Shown: one piece after another, positions 51,857 through 60,726 of the stretch
How the letters are laid out: the number at the start of each line of letters is the position of its first letter
Position numbering within the stretch: the first letter of the stretch is position 1
Assembly (NCBI GenBank): GCA_966211335.1
Contig: CBIHNF010000001.1
Span: forward strand, 744,001 to 808,000
Source of the DNA: JAPWJZ01 sp966211335
Lineage (GTDB): Bacteria; Pseudomonadota; Alphaproteobacteria; Micavibrionales; UBA2020
DNA: 64,000 bases
Direction of reading: 5' to 3'
The notes under the pieces: model-generated
Database searches by the model: none
What the model was told of the DNA's origin: nothing
What the model saw: the letters and a program-made list of their open reading frames with translations, nothing else
Program-made: the position numbers and the translations under genes

Positions 51857-52671
51857 AAAATATCATCCTGCTGGCGGAAAAAGCCGATATCCACAAACAC
51901 CTCCGCGCCTATTGGAAGACCCCAGCCTTCAAAAAGTCGCACGACACCGGCGGGCTTGTTTACCGCATCGTTGAAAAATTTGCCGAACTGCCGCGCTTTT
52001 TCTACGACATGAGTGATGAATATAAAGAACGGGCGCATTTCAGCCTGTGGTGGTCGGGCATCGGTTACCGCAACTACGAAAAGCCGTCGTGTCATGATCT
52101 CTACATGCTGCACGAGCTGGCGCATGGCGCGGATATGATCCATATCGCGGGCCAGCACCCCGATGGTTTCGCCCGCAAGATGCAGGACAATGAACTGCGC
52201 GCCAGCATCCAGACAGAAGTCATGGTGTACTTCGACATGCCGGAGCTGCGCGCCATGACTTTCCCCGAAGAAATCTTCGCGGATCGCTTCCTGCGTGACC
52301 CGCTGCTGCAAAAACGCTGGCAGGAAGCGCCGGAACGGCTGACGGAAGAGCTATACTACCGCCGCCGCCACGCCATGTTCTGGCCCAAAGAAGGCGACGC
52401 GATTGAACAATGGCTGCACGGCTTTACTAAGCAGAACGACGACTGGTTCAATATCTGGCGCGCGCGGTTTGACGAGGTGGAGGTCGCGATGGAAAAACTC
52501 ATCCGCTTGTCAGCCGAAGGCAAACGCGCCGAAGCGCTCCAAGAACACGTGGAGTGGCTGCAGTCAAAAATGGAAGGCGGGGATGTGCCCTTCCGCGAAG
52601 AAGCCGAAGCCTTCGCCGCCATTTACTGGAAAAACCGTAATCCGGTACTGGAAAAGAAAATCGCCGCCTGA
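51853..52671 (+). CDS. HELAH-motif protein coupled to the PLP enzyme
   Basis: 272 residues, cytoplasmic. LYMLHELAHGADMIH contains HExxH, the zinc motif of many metallopeptidases and some other metalloenzymes; ASIQTEVMVYFDMPEL or the EEIFADRFLRD helix downstream may supply a third ligand. The rest is helical and rich in aromatic and charged residues (YRNYEKPSCHDLYML, HAMFWPKEGDAIEQWL). No known family was recognised. The start overlaps the PLP gene's stop (ATGA), so the two most likely act in one pathway. It ends at a strong terminator. Confidence 0.7.
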   Translation: MKNIILLAEKADIHKHLRAYWKTPAFKKSHDTGGLVYRIVEKFAELPRFFYDMSDEYKERAHFSLWWSGIGYRNYEKPSCHDLYMLHELAHGADMIHIAGQHPDGFARKMQDNELRASIQTEVMVYFDMPELRAMTFPEEIFADRFLRDPLLQKRWQEAPERLTEELYYRRRHAMFWPKEGDAIEQWLHGFTKQNDDWFNIWRARFDEVEVAMEKLIRLSAEGKRAEALQEHVEWLQSKMEGGDVPFREEAEAFAAIYWKNRNPVLEKKIAA

Positions 52672-52687
52672 ATATAATTCTCCATTT

Positions 52688-52722
52688 AAAAAAGGCCGCC
52701 CTTTGAAGGGGCGGCCTTTTTT
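52688..52722. terminator. Bidirectional terminator
   Basis: AAAAGGCCGCCC (52690-52701) pairs with GGGCGGCCTTTT (52709-52720), flanked by A and T tracts. It ends the PLP/HELAH transcript and the convergent peptidase gene. Confidence 0.9.
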
Positions 52723-52736
52723 AAATCCGGTATCGC

Positions 52737-53690
52737 TTAAGCCCTTTTGTGCAGCCACCAGTTGTTGCTGTTCAGCGAGAAGATGGGCTTGTAGCGGTTA
52801 ATGTCATCGGCGTTGCGCACATGGGCGTCCTGGTTGTCCAGCACATGGGCCTTGCCGCCTTCATAGACGATGAGGATGGCATGCGGCACGTTTTTGACTT
52901 TATCCTGCACGATGGCGATGCGCATCTGGTCGGTCGAGAAGCCGAGGGCGCGCAAGGACGCATATTTCGCAATCGCGAAATCTTCGCAATCGCCGCCGCG
53001 GGTCAGGAACTCGATCGGGGTCGCCCAGTAGTCCGACTTGTTGTAGTTGACGTTGTCTTCCACATAGCGGACGGAGTTGATGTATTTGTTGACGGCATCG
53101 ATCTGCTCGGACGCCGACAAATCTTTCATGCCCTGCAGGTGCGATTTCCAGGCCTGCACGGTGGGCGACAGGCCTTCGGTATGCATCTGGCCTTCAAAGC
53201 GCGCCATGACGGCGGTCCATTTCGGGAACATCGACACGCCGCTGCTCTTGATTTCGGAGGTGCCGAACAGGCCGGGGTGGCCGGCTTCCGGCATGGTCGG
53301 GCGCAGCGTTGCGCCGGAGAAAGCGGCAGCCAGGCGCACAGAGCCGGAAGAGTCATCGGCACGGGCGACGGAAGGGGTCAGGACCTGCATCATCAGGGCG
53401 ACGCCGGCGGTCGAGGCTTTAATGCACCATTGTTCAGCCAGCTTGCGATACAGCTGGACGGCGGAGAGGGAACCCTGCTCGAGCAGGACTTTACCGAGGC
53501 GGTCGCCGGACTCTTTCTGGCCGATCAGGGCGTTGGAAAGCTGGCCTTCCGTGATGATGCCGGAGGCGACAAGCAGGTCGCCCAGCTTGTGGCTGCGGAC
53601 CTGGCGGCTGACGGAACGGATGAAACTGGACTGGAGAGGCGACGCGCTGGCCTTGGTTTCGGGCTGGTTCTCGATTTTCACACTCAACAT
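52737..53690 (-). CDS. MshEN domain fused to a LapG-like (BTLCP) cysteine peptidase
   Basis: 317 residues. About 34-88 match MshEN, a c-di-GMP-binding domain: KLGDLLVASGIITEGQLSNA followed by RLGKVLLEQGSLSAVQLYRK carry the double LG-x-L-x(3)-G pattern. About 91-110 (STAGVALMMQVLTPSVARA) look like a membrane or signal segment ending in A-x-A. About 150-317 are a bacterial transglutaminase-like cysteine peptidase with Cys235 (RGGDCEDFAIAKY), His270 (PHAILIV) and Asp285 (LDNQ). LapG-type peptidases cut adhesins in the periplasm and are held in check by the c-di-GMP receptor LapD. One chain here appears to combine both. Confidence 0.85.
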   Translation of the reverse strand: MLSVKIENQPETKASASPLQSSFIRSVSRQVRSHKLGDLLVASGIITEGQLSNALIGQKESGDRLGKVLLEQGSLSAVQLYRKLAEQWCIKASTAGVALMMQVLTPSVARADDSSGSVRLAAAFSGATLRPTMPEAGHPGLFGTSEIKSSGVSMFPKWTAVMARFEGQMHTEGLSPTVQAWKSHLQGMKDLSASEQIDAVNKYINSVRYVEDNVNYNKSDYWATPIEFLTRGGDCEDFAIAKYASLRALGFSTDQMRIAIVQDKVKNVPHAILIVYEGGKAHVLDNQDAHVRNADDINRYKPIFSLNSNNWWLHKRA

Positions 53691-53917
53691 GCGCGCGGTG
53701 ACCTTTTCTAGGAGACTGGCGGAACCGTCGGCTGCAGCTTTTTGGCTCTATTTAAGTACGGCTGCAGTTTTTCGGTCTGACTGGTTCATTATTATGCAAT
53801 TTGATTAACAATTGATGAAACTGCGTTAAGATCGGGAACTATTTTTGAATCTTGCCCCGCCTTATGTCATTTGTTATACAGGTTGAGCCCCTTTTTATCC
53901 GGAAAGATGATATTTAA

Positions 53918-55393
53918 ATGGTTGAAAATTCAGCGCTTTCCCAAGAACTCGCGCGTTTGCAGGGCTCCACCGTCCTGTGCCTTGGCGATGTCATGCTGGA
54001 CCGGTTCGTCTACGGGGCGATTGAAAGAATCTCCCCCGAAGCGCCGATTCCCGTTTTGCTGGTCGAGCGGGAAAAAGCCATGCTCGGCGGCGCCGGCAAC
54101 GTGGTCGCCAATATCGCGGCTTTAGGGGCCAAAGCGGTGCTTATGGCCGTCATCGGCGAGGACATTGCCGGAGATGACATTATAAAGCAGCTGGAGGCCC
54201 TTGGCATCGACGCACAGCTCGAGAAGACAGCCAGCCGCTCTACCACCGTCAAATCGCGCTTCGTCTCCGGCGGGCAGCAGATGCTGCGGGTGGACCGCGA
54301 AAAAACCACCCCGATCAGCGCGGATATTGAAGATCGCCTGCTGGCGCGTGCCGCCAAAATCATCCCCGCCGTCGGAGCGGTGATTTTGTCCGACTACAAA
54401 AAGGGCCTGCTCACCGACCGTCTGGTGACCGGCATTATCGAGATTGCGAAGAAAAACGGCACACCTGTCATCGTCGACCCCAAAGGGCTCGATTTTGCGC
54501 GCTACCACGGCGCGAGCGTCATTACGCCGAACCGCAAGGAACTTGAAACCGCGACCGCCATGAAAGCGGGCACGGATGAAGAAGTCCGCGCGGCGGCGAT
54601 GAAGATCATCACCACCTGTGATATCCCGACTGTCCTCGCCACGCGCAGCCAGGCCGGCATGTCGCTGATTTCCAAAGACGCCGATGCCATTCATATTCCC
54701 GCCAATGTGCGCGAGGTGTTTGACGTCTCCGGCGCCGGTGATACCGTGATTGCCGCTTTCGCCGCCGCGCTTGCCGCGCATATCACGCCGCGCAATGCCG
54801 CGCTGATTGCGAATATCGCGGCCGGCATCGTCGTCGGCAAGCCGGGCACCGCGGTTGCGCGCCCCGATGAAATTGAAAAAGTCCTCTTCATGGGCTACGC
54901 CATGGAAAAACAGGCCTATCACCGCAAGACGAAACTGGTGACGAAGGAAGGCGCAGCAGAGCAGGCGGAACGCTGGCGCGCCAAGGGCTTTAAGGTCGGC
55001 TTCACCAATGGCTGCTTCGACCTGCTGCACCCGGGGCATATCTCGACGCTGCGTCAGGCAAAAGCCGCCTGCGATTATCTTGTCGTCGCCATCAACAGCG
55101 ATGCCTCCGTCCGCGCCCTCAAAGGCCCGACGCGCCCCGTGCAGGATGAAGTTTCCCGTGCGGCGATTTTGTCGGCGCTGGAAATGGTCGATGCCGTTGT
55201 TGTCTTCGGTGAAGATACGCCGATGGAACTGCTCAAAGCCATCCGCCCCGATGTGCTCGTCAAAGGCGGCCAGTATAAGCTGGAAGAAGTTGTGGGCTAT
55301 GAACTCGTGACCTCCTACGGCGGCAAAATCGTGCGCGCTGATATGGAAGAGGGTTTCTCGACCACCAATACCATCAGCAAAATGGCGGTATAA
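53918..55393 (+). CDS. hldE: Bifunctional heptose kinase/adenylyltransferase HldE
   Basis: 491 residues. HldE makes ADP-heptose for the lipopolysaccharide inner core: the N-terminal ribokinase-type domain (about 1-330) phosphorylates heptose-7-phosphate, with the anion-hole motif DVSGAGDTVIAAFAAALA; the C-terminal nucleotidyltransferase (about 355-485) has TNGCFDLLHPGHIS. Both domains are complete. With kdsB in the same window, this shows the organism builds a heptose-Kdo core. The next gene follows by only 6 bases. Confidence 0.96.
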   Translation: MVENSALSQELARLQGSTVLCLGDVMLDRFVYGAIERISPEAPIPVLLVEREKAMLGGAGNVVANIAALGAKAVLMAVIGEDIAGDDIIKQLEALGIDAQLEKTASRSTTVKSRFVSGGQQMLRVDREKTTPISADIEDRLLARAAKIIPAVGAVILSDYKKGLLTDRLVTGIIEIAKKNGTPVIVDPKGLDFARYHGASVITPNRKELETATAMKAGTDEEVRAAAMKIITTCDIPTVLATRSQAGMSLISKDADAIHIPANVREVFDVSGAGDTVIAAFAAALAAHITPRNAALIANIAAGIVVGKPGTAVARPDEIEKVLFMGYAMEKQAYHRKTKLVTKEGAAEQAERWRAKGFKVGFTNGCFDLLHPGHISTLRQAKAACDYLVVAINSDASVRALKGPTRPVQDEVSRAAILSALEMVDAVVVFGEDTPMELLKAIRPDVLVKGGQYKLEEVVGYELVTSYGGKIVRADMEEGFSTTNTISKMAV

Positions 55394-55399
55394 CACCGC

Positions 55400-56263
55400 A
55401 TGGCAGGGCAAAAACAGGTCCTGCATGTCGATGAACCTGTGCGGCGCATATCGTGTGTTGTGGCTGACAGCCCGCACAGCGGCACCGATTACCCCGATGA
55501 TTTTGGCTTCGCCTGCGATTTAGCCGAATTGAAAAAGGCGGAAGACACCGGCGTCGACCGGCTGTTCAGCTTTTTCCCGCGCCTCGGTGTGCCGTTCCTG
55601 CAGGCGGATTTTCCGCGTGCCTACGTTGACCCCAACCGCAAGGATGTGGTGACGGAGAAATTCAAGGCGGATGAAGAGGGCATTTACACCGGCAGCGGTG
55701 CAGGTCTCGTCCGCGAAAAATGCACGCCTCGATCGAGCCAGAAGGTCTATGACCGGAAGTTAAGTTTGAAGGAAGTCTTCAACCGCGTGGCCTCCTGCCA
55801 CAAACCTTATCACGATAAGCTTGGCGCGCTACTGGATGACGCAGTCGCGCGAACGGGCAGAGCCGTTCATATCAACTGTCATTCCATGCCCTCCACCGTG
55901 CAGCGCGGCACAGCGCATAACCCCGTCGATATCGCGATTGGCACCAGCGACGGCAAAACTGCCGCGCCGGAATATGCGGAAAAGCTGCGGGCGCTTTTTG
56001 CGGCCAAGGGGTACAACGTCGCCATCGACATGCCCGGCTACCGCGGCGCGGAAATCATCACCCGCCATGGCGATCCAGCGGCAGGCCGCCACTGCCTGCA
56101 GCTGGAGGTCAACCGCCGGCTGTATCTGGATGAAGAAACGCTGGTTATGAAGCCTGACGCGCAAAAATTGCAGGCCGACCTTCAGGCGGTGATGGCTGAT
56201 TTTGTGTCGTGGTGCGATTCAAAGCCGCAACCGAAGCCCGCCGCTGTTATAAAGCCGCGTTAA
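55400..56263 (+). CDS. N-formylglutamate amidohydrolase-family protein
   Basis: 287 residues. Family landmarks are present: VVADSPHSGTDYP near the N-terminus, AYVDPNRKDVV, SCHKPYHDKLGALLD, the NCHSMPST metal-site loop and the late QLEVNRRLYLDEE. Such enzymes hydrolyse N-formylglutamate in histidine degradation or related amides; no hut genes are present, so the substrate is open. It begins 6 bases after hldE and may be cotranscribed. Its stop codon overlaps that of the opposite-strand TPR gene in the palindrome TTAA. Confidence 0.88.
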   Translation: MAGQKQVLHVDEPVRRISCVVADSPHSGTDYPDDFGFACDLAELKKAEDTGVDRLFSFFPRLGVPFLQADFPRAYVDPNRKDVVTEKFKADEEGIYTGSGAGLVREKCTPRSSQKVYDRKLSLKEVFNRVASCHKPYHDKLGALLDDAVARTGRAVHINCHSMPSTVQRGTAHNPVDIAIGTSDGKTAAPEYAEKLRALFAAKGYNVAIDMPGYRGAEIITRHGDPAAGRHCLQLEVNRRLYLDEETLVMKPDAQKLQADLQAVMADFVSWCDSKPQPKPAAVIKPR

Positions 56264-56781
56264 TTATACTTGTCTTTTTTCGGCGCTGTTTCTGGCGCGG
56301 GCTCGTCGTGCTGGCCGTTTTTATAGGCGTTGATTTCGGCTTCCAGCTCGTCCAGTTCCTCGCAATCGGCTTCGGCGCAGACCATGCGGATGACCTGCAT
56401 CTGCTCGATCGCGCGGGCAAGGTCGTTCACGCTGAGATAAATCTCGGCCATATAGCGGTTGGCGCCAAGGTGCTGCGGGTTCACGATCAGCGCTTTTTTG
56501 TAATAGCTGGTCGCTTTTTTCACATCGCCGAGCTTGTAATAGGAGTACCCCATATAGGTGAAGGCATCGGCGTTTTCGGGGTGGCGTTTCAAGACACCTT
56601 CCAGCACATTCAGCGCCTGTGCGTATTTGCCGGTGGAGATATAATATTCCGCGGTGATCAGGCCTGAATCTTCGCGGAACGGCACAAGGTTCTTTTTGGC
56701 AGGCTCATCCGCCGTTTCCTGCGCAATCGCGGGCGCGGTAACGCAAAGTGTAAGGCAGAGAAACAGAATGACCGCGCGCAT
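56260..56781 (-). CDS. Exported TPR protein
   Basis: 173 residues with a signal peptide (MRAVILFLCLTLCVTAPAIA, cleavage after IAQ). Two to three TPR repeats follow: YYISTGKYAQALNVLEGVLK, ADAFTYMGYSYYKLGDVKKA and GANRYMAEIYLSVNDLARAI. It ends in a Glu/Pro/Lys-rich tail, and has two cysteines (MVCAEADCEE). Periplasmic scaffolding is likely. It lies 21 bases after acyP on the same strand. Confidence 0.82.
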   Translation of the reverse strand: MRAVILFLCLTLCVTAPAIAQETADEPAKKNLVPFREDSGLITAEYYISTGKYAQALNVLEGVLKRHPENADAFTYMGYSYYKLGDVKKATSYYKKALIVNPQHLGANRYMAEIYLSVNDLARAIEQMQVIRMVCAEADCEELDELEAEINAYKNGQHDEPAPETAPKKDKYN

Positions 56782-56802
56782 GATGATAAATCCTGGTTAA
56801 AA

Positions 56803-57105
56803 TTAAAACGTGCTTTCAATGCGAAAGCCTTCGATGCCGTCATATTCGGCGGGTTCGCTGTGGGTCTTGTCGACGCGCGCCATGGCGGGGCCGTGGCGGC
56901 AGGCGCGGACAAGGTCGTCGACTTTATGGGCGTCGCCATGGATCAGCGCCTCGACCGAGCCGTCGGCGCGGTTGCGCACCCAGCCGTGAAGGCCGCGCTG
57001 CAGCGCCTCGCCCTGCAACCAGCGGCGGTAGCTCACCCCCTGCACAAAGCCGTGCACGAAAATACGCACGGTCTGAACCGGATGGTTTTCAGCGGCGGAT
57101 GTCAT
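56803..57105 (-). CDS. acyP: Acylphosphatase
   Basis: 100 residues. Acylphosphatases hydrolyse acyl phosphates such as 1,3-bisphosphoglycerate. The catalytic Arg lies in VHGFVQGVSYRRWLQ and the catalytic Asn in HGWVRNRADGSVEALIHG, as in the family; the end (GIEGFRIESTF) completes the ferredoxin-like fold. Length is normal. It is on the same strand as the carboxypeptidase genes upstream, 18 bases after the first. Confidence 0.95.
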   Translation of the reverse strand: MTSAAENHPVQTVRIFVHGFVQGVSYRRWLQGEALQRGLHGWVRNRADGSVEALIHGDAHKVDDLVRACRHGPAMARVDKTHSEPAEYDGIEGFRIESTF

Positions 57106-57123
57106 GGGAAACCTCCCTTGAAT

Positions 57124-58770
57124 TTATTCGAGGGCCAGCACAAGGCAGCTGCCGCGCAAAACCTTGCAGGCATTGGCGGCGGCGCCGCGGTCAAGCCCGC
57201 CAAGACGCGCGCGGTAAATCATGCCGCGGTTGGTCATCAGCGGCACGATGACGTATTTGCTGCGCTCCATGGTCGCCTTCGGCAGTTTCGATGCCGCCTG
57301 TTTCAACGCCGTCACGCCCGCCTGATGCGTTGCGAAAGCACCGACCTGCACGGCCCAGGTGCCCGAAACAGAACCGGGGATGGCAGGGGCGATCAGTTCC
57401 GGCGCTGTCGCCATGGCCATGCGCACGGGCTGCCCTGCGGCGGGGGCTGTCAAAACAGGGGCAGGGGCAACACGCGCAACGGCGGCGGGCGCAACGCGGG
57501 CAGGGGGTGCAACCGCCACACGTACGGGCGCAACAGGCGCACGCGGCGCGGCAATGGCGGGAGCTGCGGGAACGGCAGTTGCTGTACGGGCCGCAATCTG
57601 GCCGGGCTTGGCCGCGGGCTGTTGCTGCACAGCTGCTTGCGGCGCGGCGGCCGTCTGGCGCTGCGCTACGGCAGTCATGGCATTGGCGGCCGGCATATCG
57701 GCGCTCAAGCCCGCATCGCCTTCTTCAACATCGTCATAGGCATTGTTGTTGACGCCGGCAGCCTCAAGGCTGCCTTGCGTGCGCGCTGCCAGCTGCGTCT
57801 GGCTATAGGAAACGATTTTCTGGGCAGCGCCTGCCGCAGCTTTCGGCGCCGTACCCTTCGCAAGCTCCGTGCGGTGCTGGATCAGCGCGGCCACGCGCGG
57901 ATCGGCGATTTTGGCAAAACCCGCGTCCAGCAGGTCTTCCATCGTCTTGTTGCGCACGGCTGCGGTGCGGCCGCCGAAAATAACGCCGATCAGGCGATGG
58001 CCGCCCTGCACGGCGGAAGCTGTGAGGTTATAGCCCGAGGCATAGACATAGCCCGTCTTCATGCCGTCGCAGCCTTCATAGGTCTTCAAAAGCTTGTTGT
58101 GGTTCAGCGATGTCACGCCCGCATAGGTAAAGCTGGGCGTGCTGAAGTAGTGGTACTGGCGCGGAAAATCGCGCATCAGCGCCTGCGCCAAAATCGCCAT
58201 GTCGCGCGCGCTGGAATACTGGTCAGGGTCGTGCAGGCCCGAAGCGTTGACGAAATGGGTGTTCTTCATGCCCAGCTGCTGCGCCTTCAGCGTCATCATG
58301 CGCGCAAAGCGCGATTCCGAACCGCCGACGGCTTCGCCAAGAGTCACCGCCGCGTCATTGGCGGAGCGGGTGACGATGCCGAGGATAAGGTCTTCAACGC
58401 GGATGGAATAGCCGGCTTCAAGGCCGAGCTTAGAGGGTTCCTGATACTGCGCATTGGCCGACACCGGCACGCGCTGTGATTTCGTCATCTGCCCGCCCTC
58501 GATTGCTTCGAAGGCAAGATAGAGCGTCATCATCTTGGTCATGGAGGCGGGGTAGAGGCGCTTGTCGGGATTTTTTTCGCTGAGCACAAAACCCGTCTGC
58601 GCATCAATGACGATTTCGGCGAAACGGTCCGGCTGGACAGCGCGCACATGGGCGGTTTTGCGGTGGTGGCGGGCGGCGTCGGCGGGGCCGGCGGCAATGG
58701 TCGCCAGCAGCACAGCCGCCAGCAGCATGGCAAAAACGCGTCTGGCGCTGATGTTTGTCATCAATGTCAT
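57124..58770 (-). CDS. D-alanyl-D-alanine carboxypeptidase with SPOR domain
   Basis: 548 residues with a signal peptide. The penicillin-binding catalytic domain has Ser76-x-x-Lys79 (PASMTKMM), a SAND motif (RSANDAAVTLGE) and KTG (GMKTGYVYASGYN). It trims pentapeptides of peptidoglycan. A long Ala/Pro/Gln-rich linker (about 340-465) leads to a C-terminal SPOR domain (GTWAVQVGAFATHQAG ... GMIYRARLGGLDRGAA) that binds denuded glycan at the septum. The fusion suggests action at division sites. A paralogue lies directly upstream. Confidence 0.93.
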   Translation of the reverse strand: MTLMTNISARRVFAMLLAAVLLATIAAGPADAARHHRKTAHVRAVQPDRFAEIVIDAQTGFVLSEKNPDKRLYPASMTKMMTLYLAFEAIEGGQMTKSQRVPVSANAQYQEPSKLGLEAGYSIRVEDLILGIVTRSANDAAVTLGEAVGGSESRFARMMTLKAQQLGMKNTHFVNASGLHDPDQYSSARDMAILAQALMRDFPRQYHYFSTPSFTYAGVTSLNHNKLLKTYEGCDGMKTGYVYASGYNLTASAVQGGHRLIGVIFGGRTAAVRNKTMEDLLDAGFAKIADPRVAALIQHRTELAKGTAPKAAAGAAQKIVSYSQTQLAARTQGSLEAAGVNNNAYDDVEEGDAGLSADMPAANAMTAVAQRQTAAAPQAAVQQQPAAKPGQIAARTATAVPAAPAIAAPRAPVAPVRVAVAPPARVAPAAVARVAPAPVLTAPAAGQPVRMAMATAPELIAPAIPGSVSGTWAVQVGAFATHQAGVTALKQAASKLPKATMERSKYVIVPLMTNRGMIYRARLGGLDRGAAANACKVLRGSCLVLALE

Positions 58771-58888
58771 AAAATCCCCGGTTGTGCCCCTATAAATAAT
58801 TATGGTCCGGCGGGCACAGTTTGTCTAGCAAGCATTTGAAATAATCTAATCAAATGCGGGGGATATGTGGATAAATCCGGGGCGGGTA

Positions 58889-60124
58889 TCAGACCGGCGG
58901 ATTAGGTCCGCGCTGGCGGATGATGGACGGCGGCAAAGCCTTGTCCGGCTGCGAGGGCGGCGGCGGCGTATCCGGCGTTTTGAACGGCAGGGTGAACTGC
59001 GGTTTAAACAGGCTATCCGGCGTCACCAGCGGCTGGCGCGCCATGATGTCGCGGCCGAAGGTGGAGTTGAAGGACGGCATCAGGTTCGTAGAGGTATCGG
59101 TTTTGGTCGTATCCGGCGCGTCTTCCTCCCCCGCTTTCGGCGGCAGGGCGACATAGCGCTGTCCGTTATCGCCGGTCGAGCGGCCGAAGGCGAAGCGCGC
59201 ATCCGGGTTGCGCATCTTTTCAAAGCCGAAGTCGAGCAGGTGGGTCATGTCTTCCTTGCGCTCGGAAGGCGAGCGCGCGCCGAAGACAACGCCGATCACG
59301 CGCTTGCCTTCACGAATGGCGGAGGCGGTGAGGTTATAGCCCGAGGTTGCAATCCAGCCGGTTTTAATGCCGTCCATGCCCGGATATTTGCCGAGCAGGT
59401 TGTTGGTATTGCGGTAGGTGGCGCCGTTAAAGGTGAAGGTTTCGGTGTCAAACAGCGGGTAATACTGCGGGAAATCGCGGATCACCGCGCGGGAGAGCAG
59501 GGCCAGGTCCTCGACCGTCGTTTTCTGGCGGTCGTCCGGCAAACCATTCGGGTTGACGTAGTGTGTGCCATCCATGCCAAGGGATTTGGCTTTCGCGTTC
59601 ATCATCCGTGCGAAGTTTTCTTCCGTGCCGCCAATGGCTTCGGCAAAAATAACCGCGGCATCATTGGCGGAATGGCACAGCATGCCTTTCAGCGCGTTTT
59701 CAACCGTAATGGTGCGCACGGTCTGCGTCGTCGTCGCGCGGCGGCCTTTGCCAACCGTGCTCATCAGGCCCAGGTTGGTGCGGGGCTGGCTGGCAGCGTT
59801 TTCCGAGATATTCAGGCGTTGGTCCATCTTCAGCTTGCCGGATTCAAGCGCTTCAAACACAAGATAGGCTGTCATGACCTTGGTGGTCGAGGCGGGGTGC
59901 AGGCGCTGGTCGGCGTCGCGCTCGTACAATACAAGGCCATTGTCGGCATCAACGACGATGGCGGCGTAACGGTTGGGTTTCTGGTCGGCCAGTTGCGTCG
60001 TGGTATGGGGCGTGCGGTGCAGTTTTGTGTGGTGGCGGTGCTGCGCGTCGGCCGGCGCAATGGCGGCGACGTTGAAGGCAAGGGCGAGAGCGCCCGCTTT
60101 TACCCAATTTCTAACTTTCAACAC
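58889..60124 (-). CDS. D-alanyl-D-alanine carboxypeptidase
   Basis: 411 residues with a signal peptide (cleavage near ADA-QHR). Catalytic Ser79-x-x-Lys82 (PASTTKVMTA), HSANDAAVIFAE and KTGW (GIKTGWIATSGYN) are present. It has no SPOR domain; the C-terminus is a Pro-rich tail ending GPNPPV without a clear amphipathic anchor. It and the next gene are tandem paralogues, 118 bases apart, so the short form arose with or without loss of the SPOR domain. Confidence 0.93.
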   Translation of the reverse strand: MLKVRNWVKAGALALAFNVAAIAPADAQHRHHTKLHRTPHTTTQLADQKPNRYAAIVVDADNGLVLYERDADQRLHPASTTKVMTAYLVFEALESGKLKMDQRLNISENAASQPRTNLGLMSTVGKGRRATTTQTVRTITVENALKGMLCHSANDAAVIFAEAIGGTEENFARMMNAKAKSLGMDGTHYVNPNGLPDDRQKTTVEDLALLSRAVIRDFPQYYPLFDTETFTFNGATYRNTNNLLGKYPGMDGIKTGWIATSGYNLTASAIREGKRVIGVVFGARSPSERKEDMTHLLDFGFEKMRNPDARFAFGRSTGDNGQRYVALPPKAGEEDAPDTTKTDTSTNLMPSFNSTFGRDIMARQPLVTPDSLFKPQFTLPFKTPDTPPPPSQPDKALPPSIIRQRGPNPPV

Positions 60125-60303
60125 GAATATCCTTCGCTTTTGAAACTTTATTACGCAAAATGGCAGATAATCCGGCCAATTTATGCAAAGTACAGATTCT
60201 TGTAAAGTATTTTTTCGAGGGTACTTTTGCTCAACTGCGTACTATATTTAAAAGGCAGGGGAATTTGCCTGCAGGGACAAAAGATCCGGGGCAAGGGTTT
60301 GAA

Positions 60304-60663
60304 ATGAATCGCCAAAAGCTGAACATCCTCATGGGCGACGACGACCGCGACGATGGCCGGCCGGGCCGAACCGACATCGGCCTTCTGACGCGCACGCGCC
60401 CCGTCACCAAGAAGCCCTCCATGTACCGGGTGCTTCTGTTAAACGATGACTTCACGCCGATGGATTTCGTTATTCACGTCTTGGAAAGGTTTTTCAGCAA
60501 AGATAGGCAGGAAGCGACCGAAATCATGATGCATGTGCACCGCAAGGGTGTCGGCGTCTGCGGCACCTTCACCTATGAAGTTGCGGAAACCAAGGTCAAC
60601 CTCGTCATGGACTACGCCCGCAAGAACGAACATCCGCTGCAATGCACGATGGAAAAGGAATAA
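60304..60663 (+). CDS. clpS: ClpS, adaptor for ClpAP
   Basis: 119 residues from the ATG at 60304, with CAAGGG upstream; an open frame further upstream is AT-rich and non-coding. ClpS delivers N-end-rule substrates to ClpA. The core is intact: YRVLLLNDDFTPMDFVIHVL with the N-degron pocket residues, MMHVHRKGVGVCGTFTYEVA, and the C-terminal AETKVNLVMDYARKNEHPLQ. It is followed by clpA after 63 bases. Confidence 0.95.
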   Translation: MNRQKLNILMGDDDRDDGRPGRTDIGLLTRTRPVTKKPSMYRVLLLNDDFTPMDFVIHVLERFFSKDRQEATEIMMHVHRKGVGVCGTFTYEVAETKVNLVMDYARKNEHPLQCTMEKE

Positions 60664-60726
60664 GCGACCGAGGTCGCGTGGAAAAAGATTAAACGGTATC
60701 AAGCCGTAACGGAATAAGGGGGAGTT

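Noticed and set aside
56860..58479. 539-residue plus-strand ORF, Gly/Arg/His-rich
   Set aside because: Antisense shadow of acyP and the SPOR-domain carboxypeptidase, both of which have clear catalytic motifs.
58865..60205. 446-residue plus-strand ORF
   Set aside because: Antisense shadow of the second D,D-carboxypeptidase.
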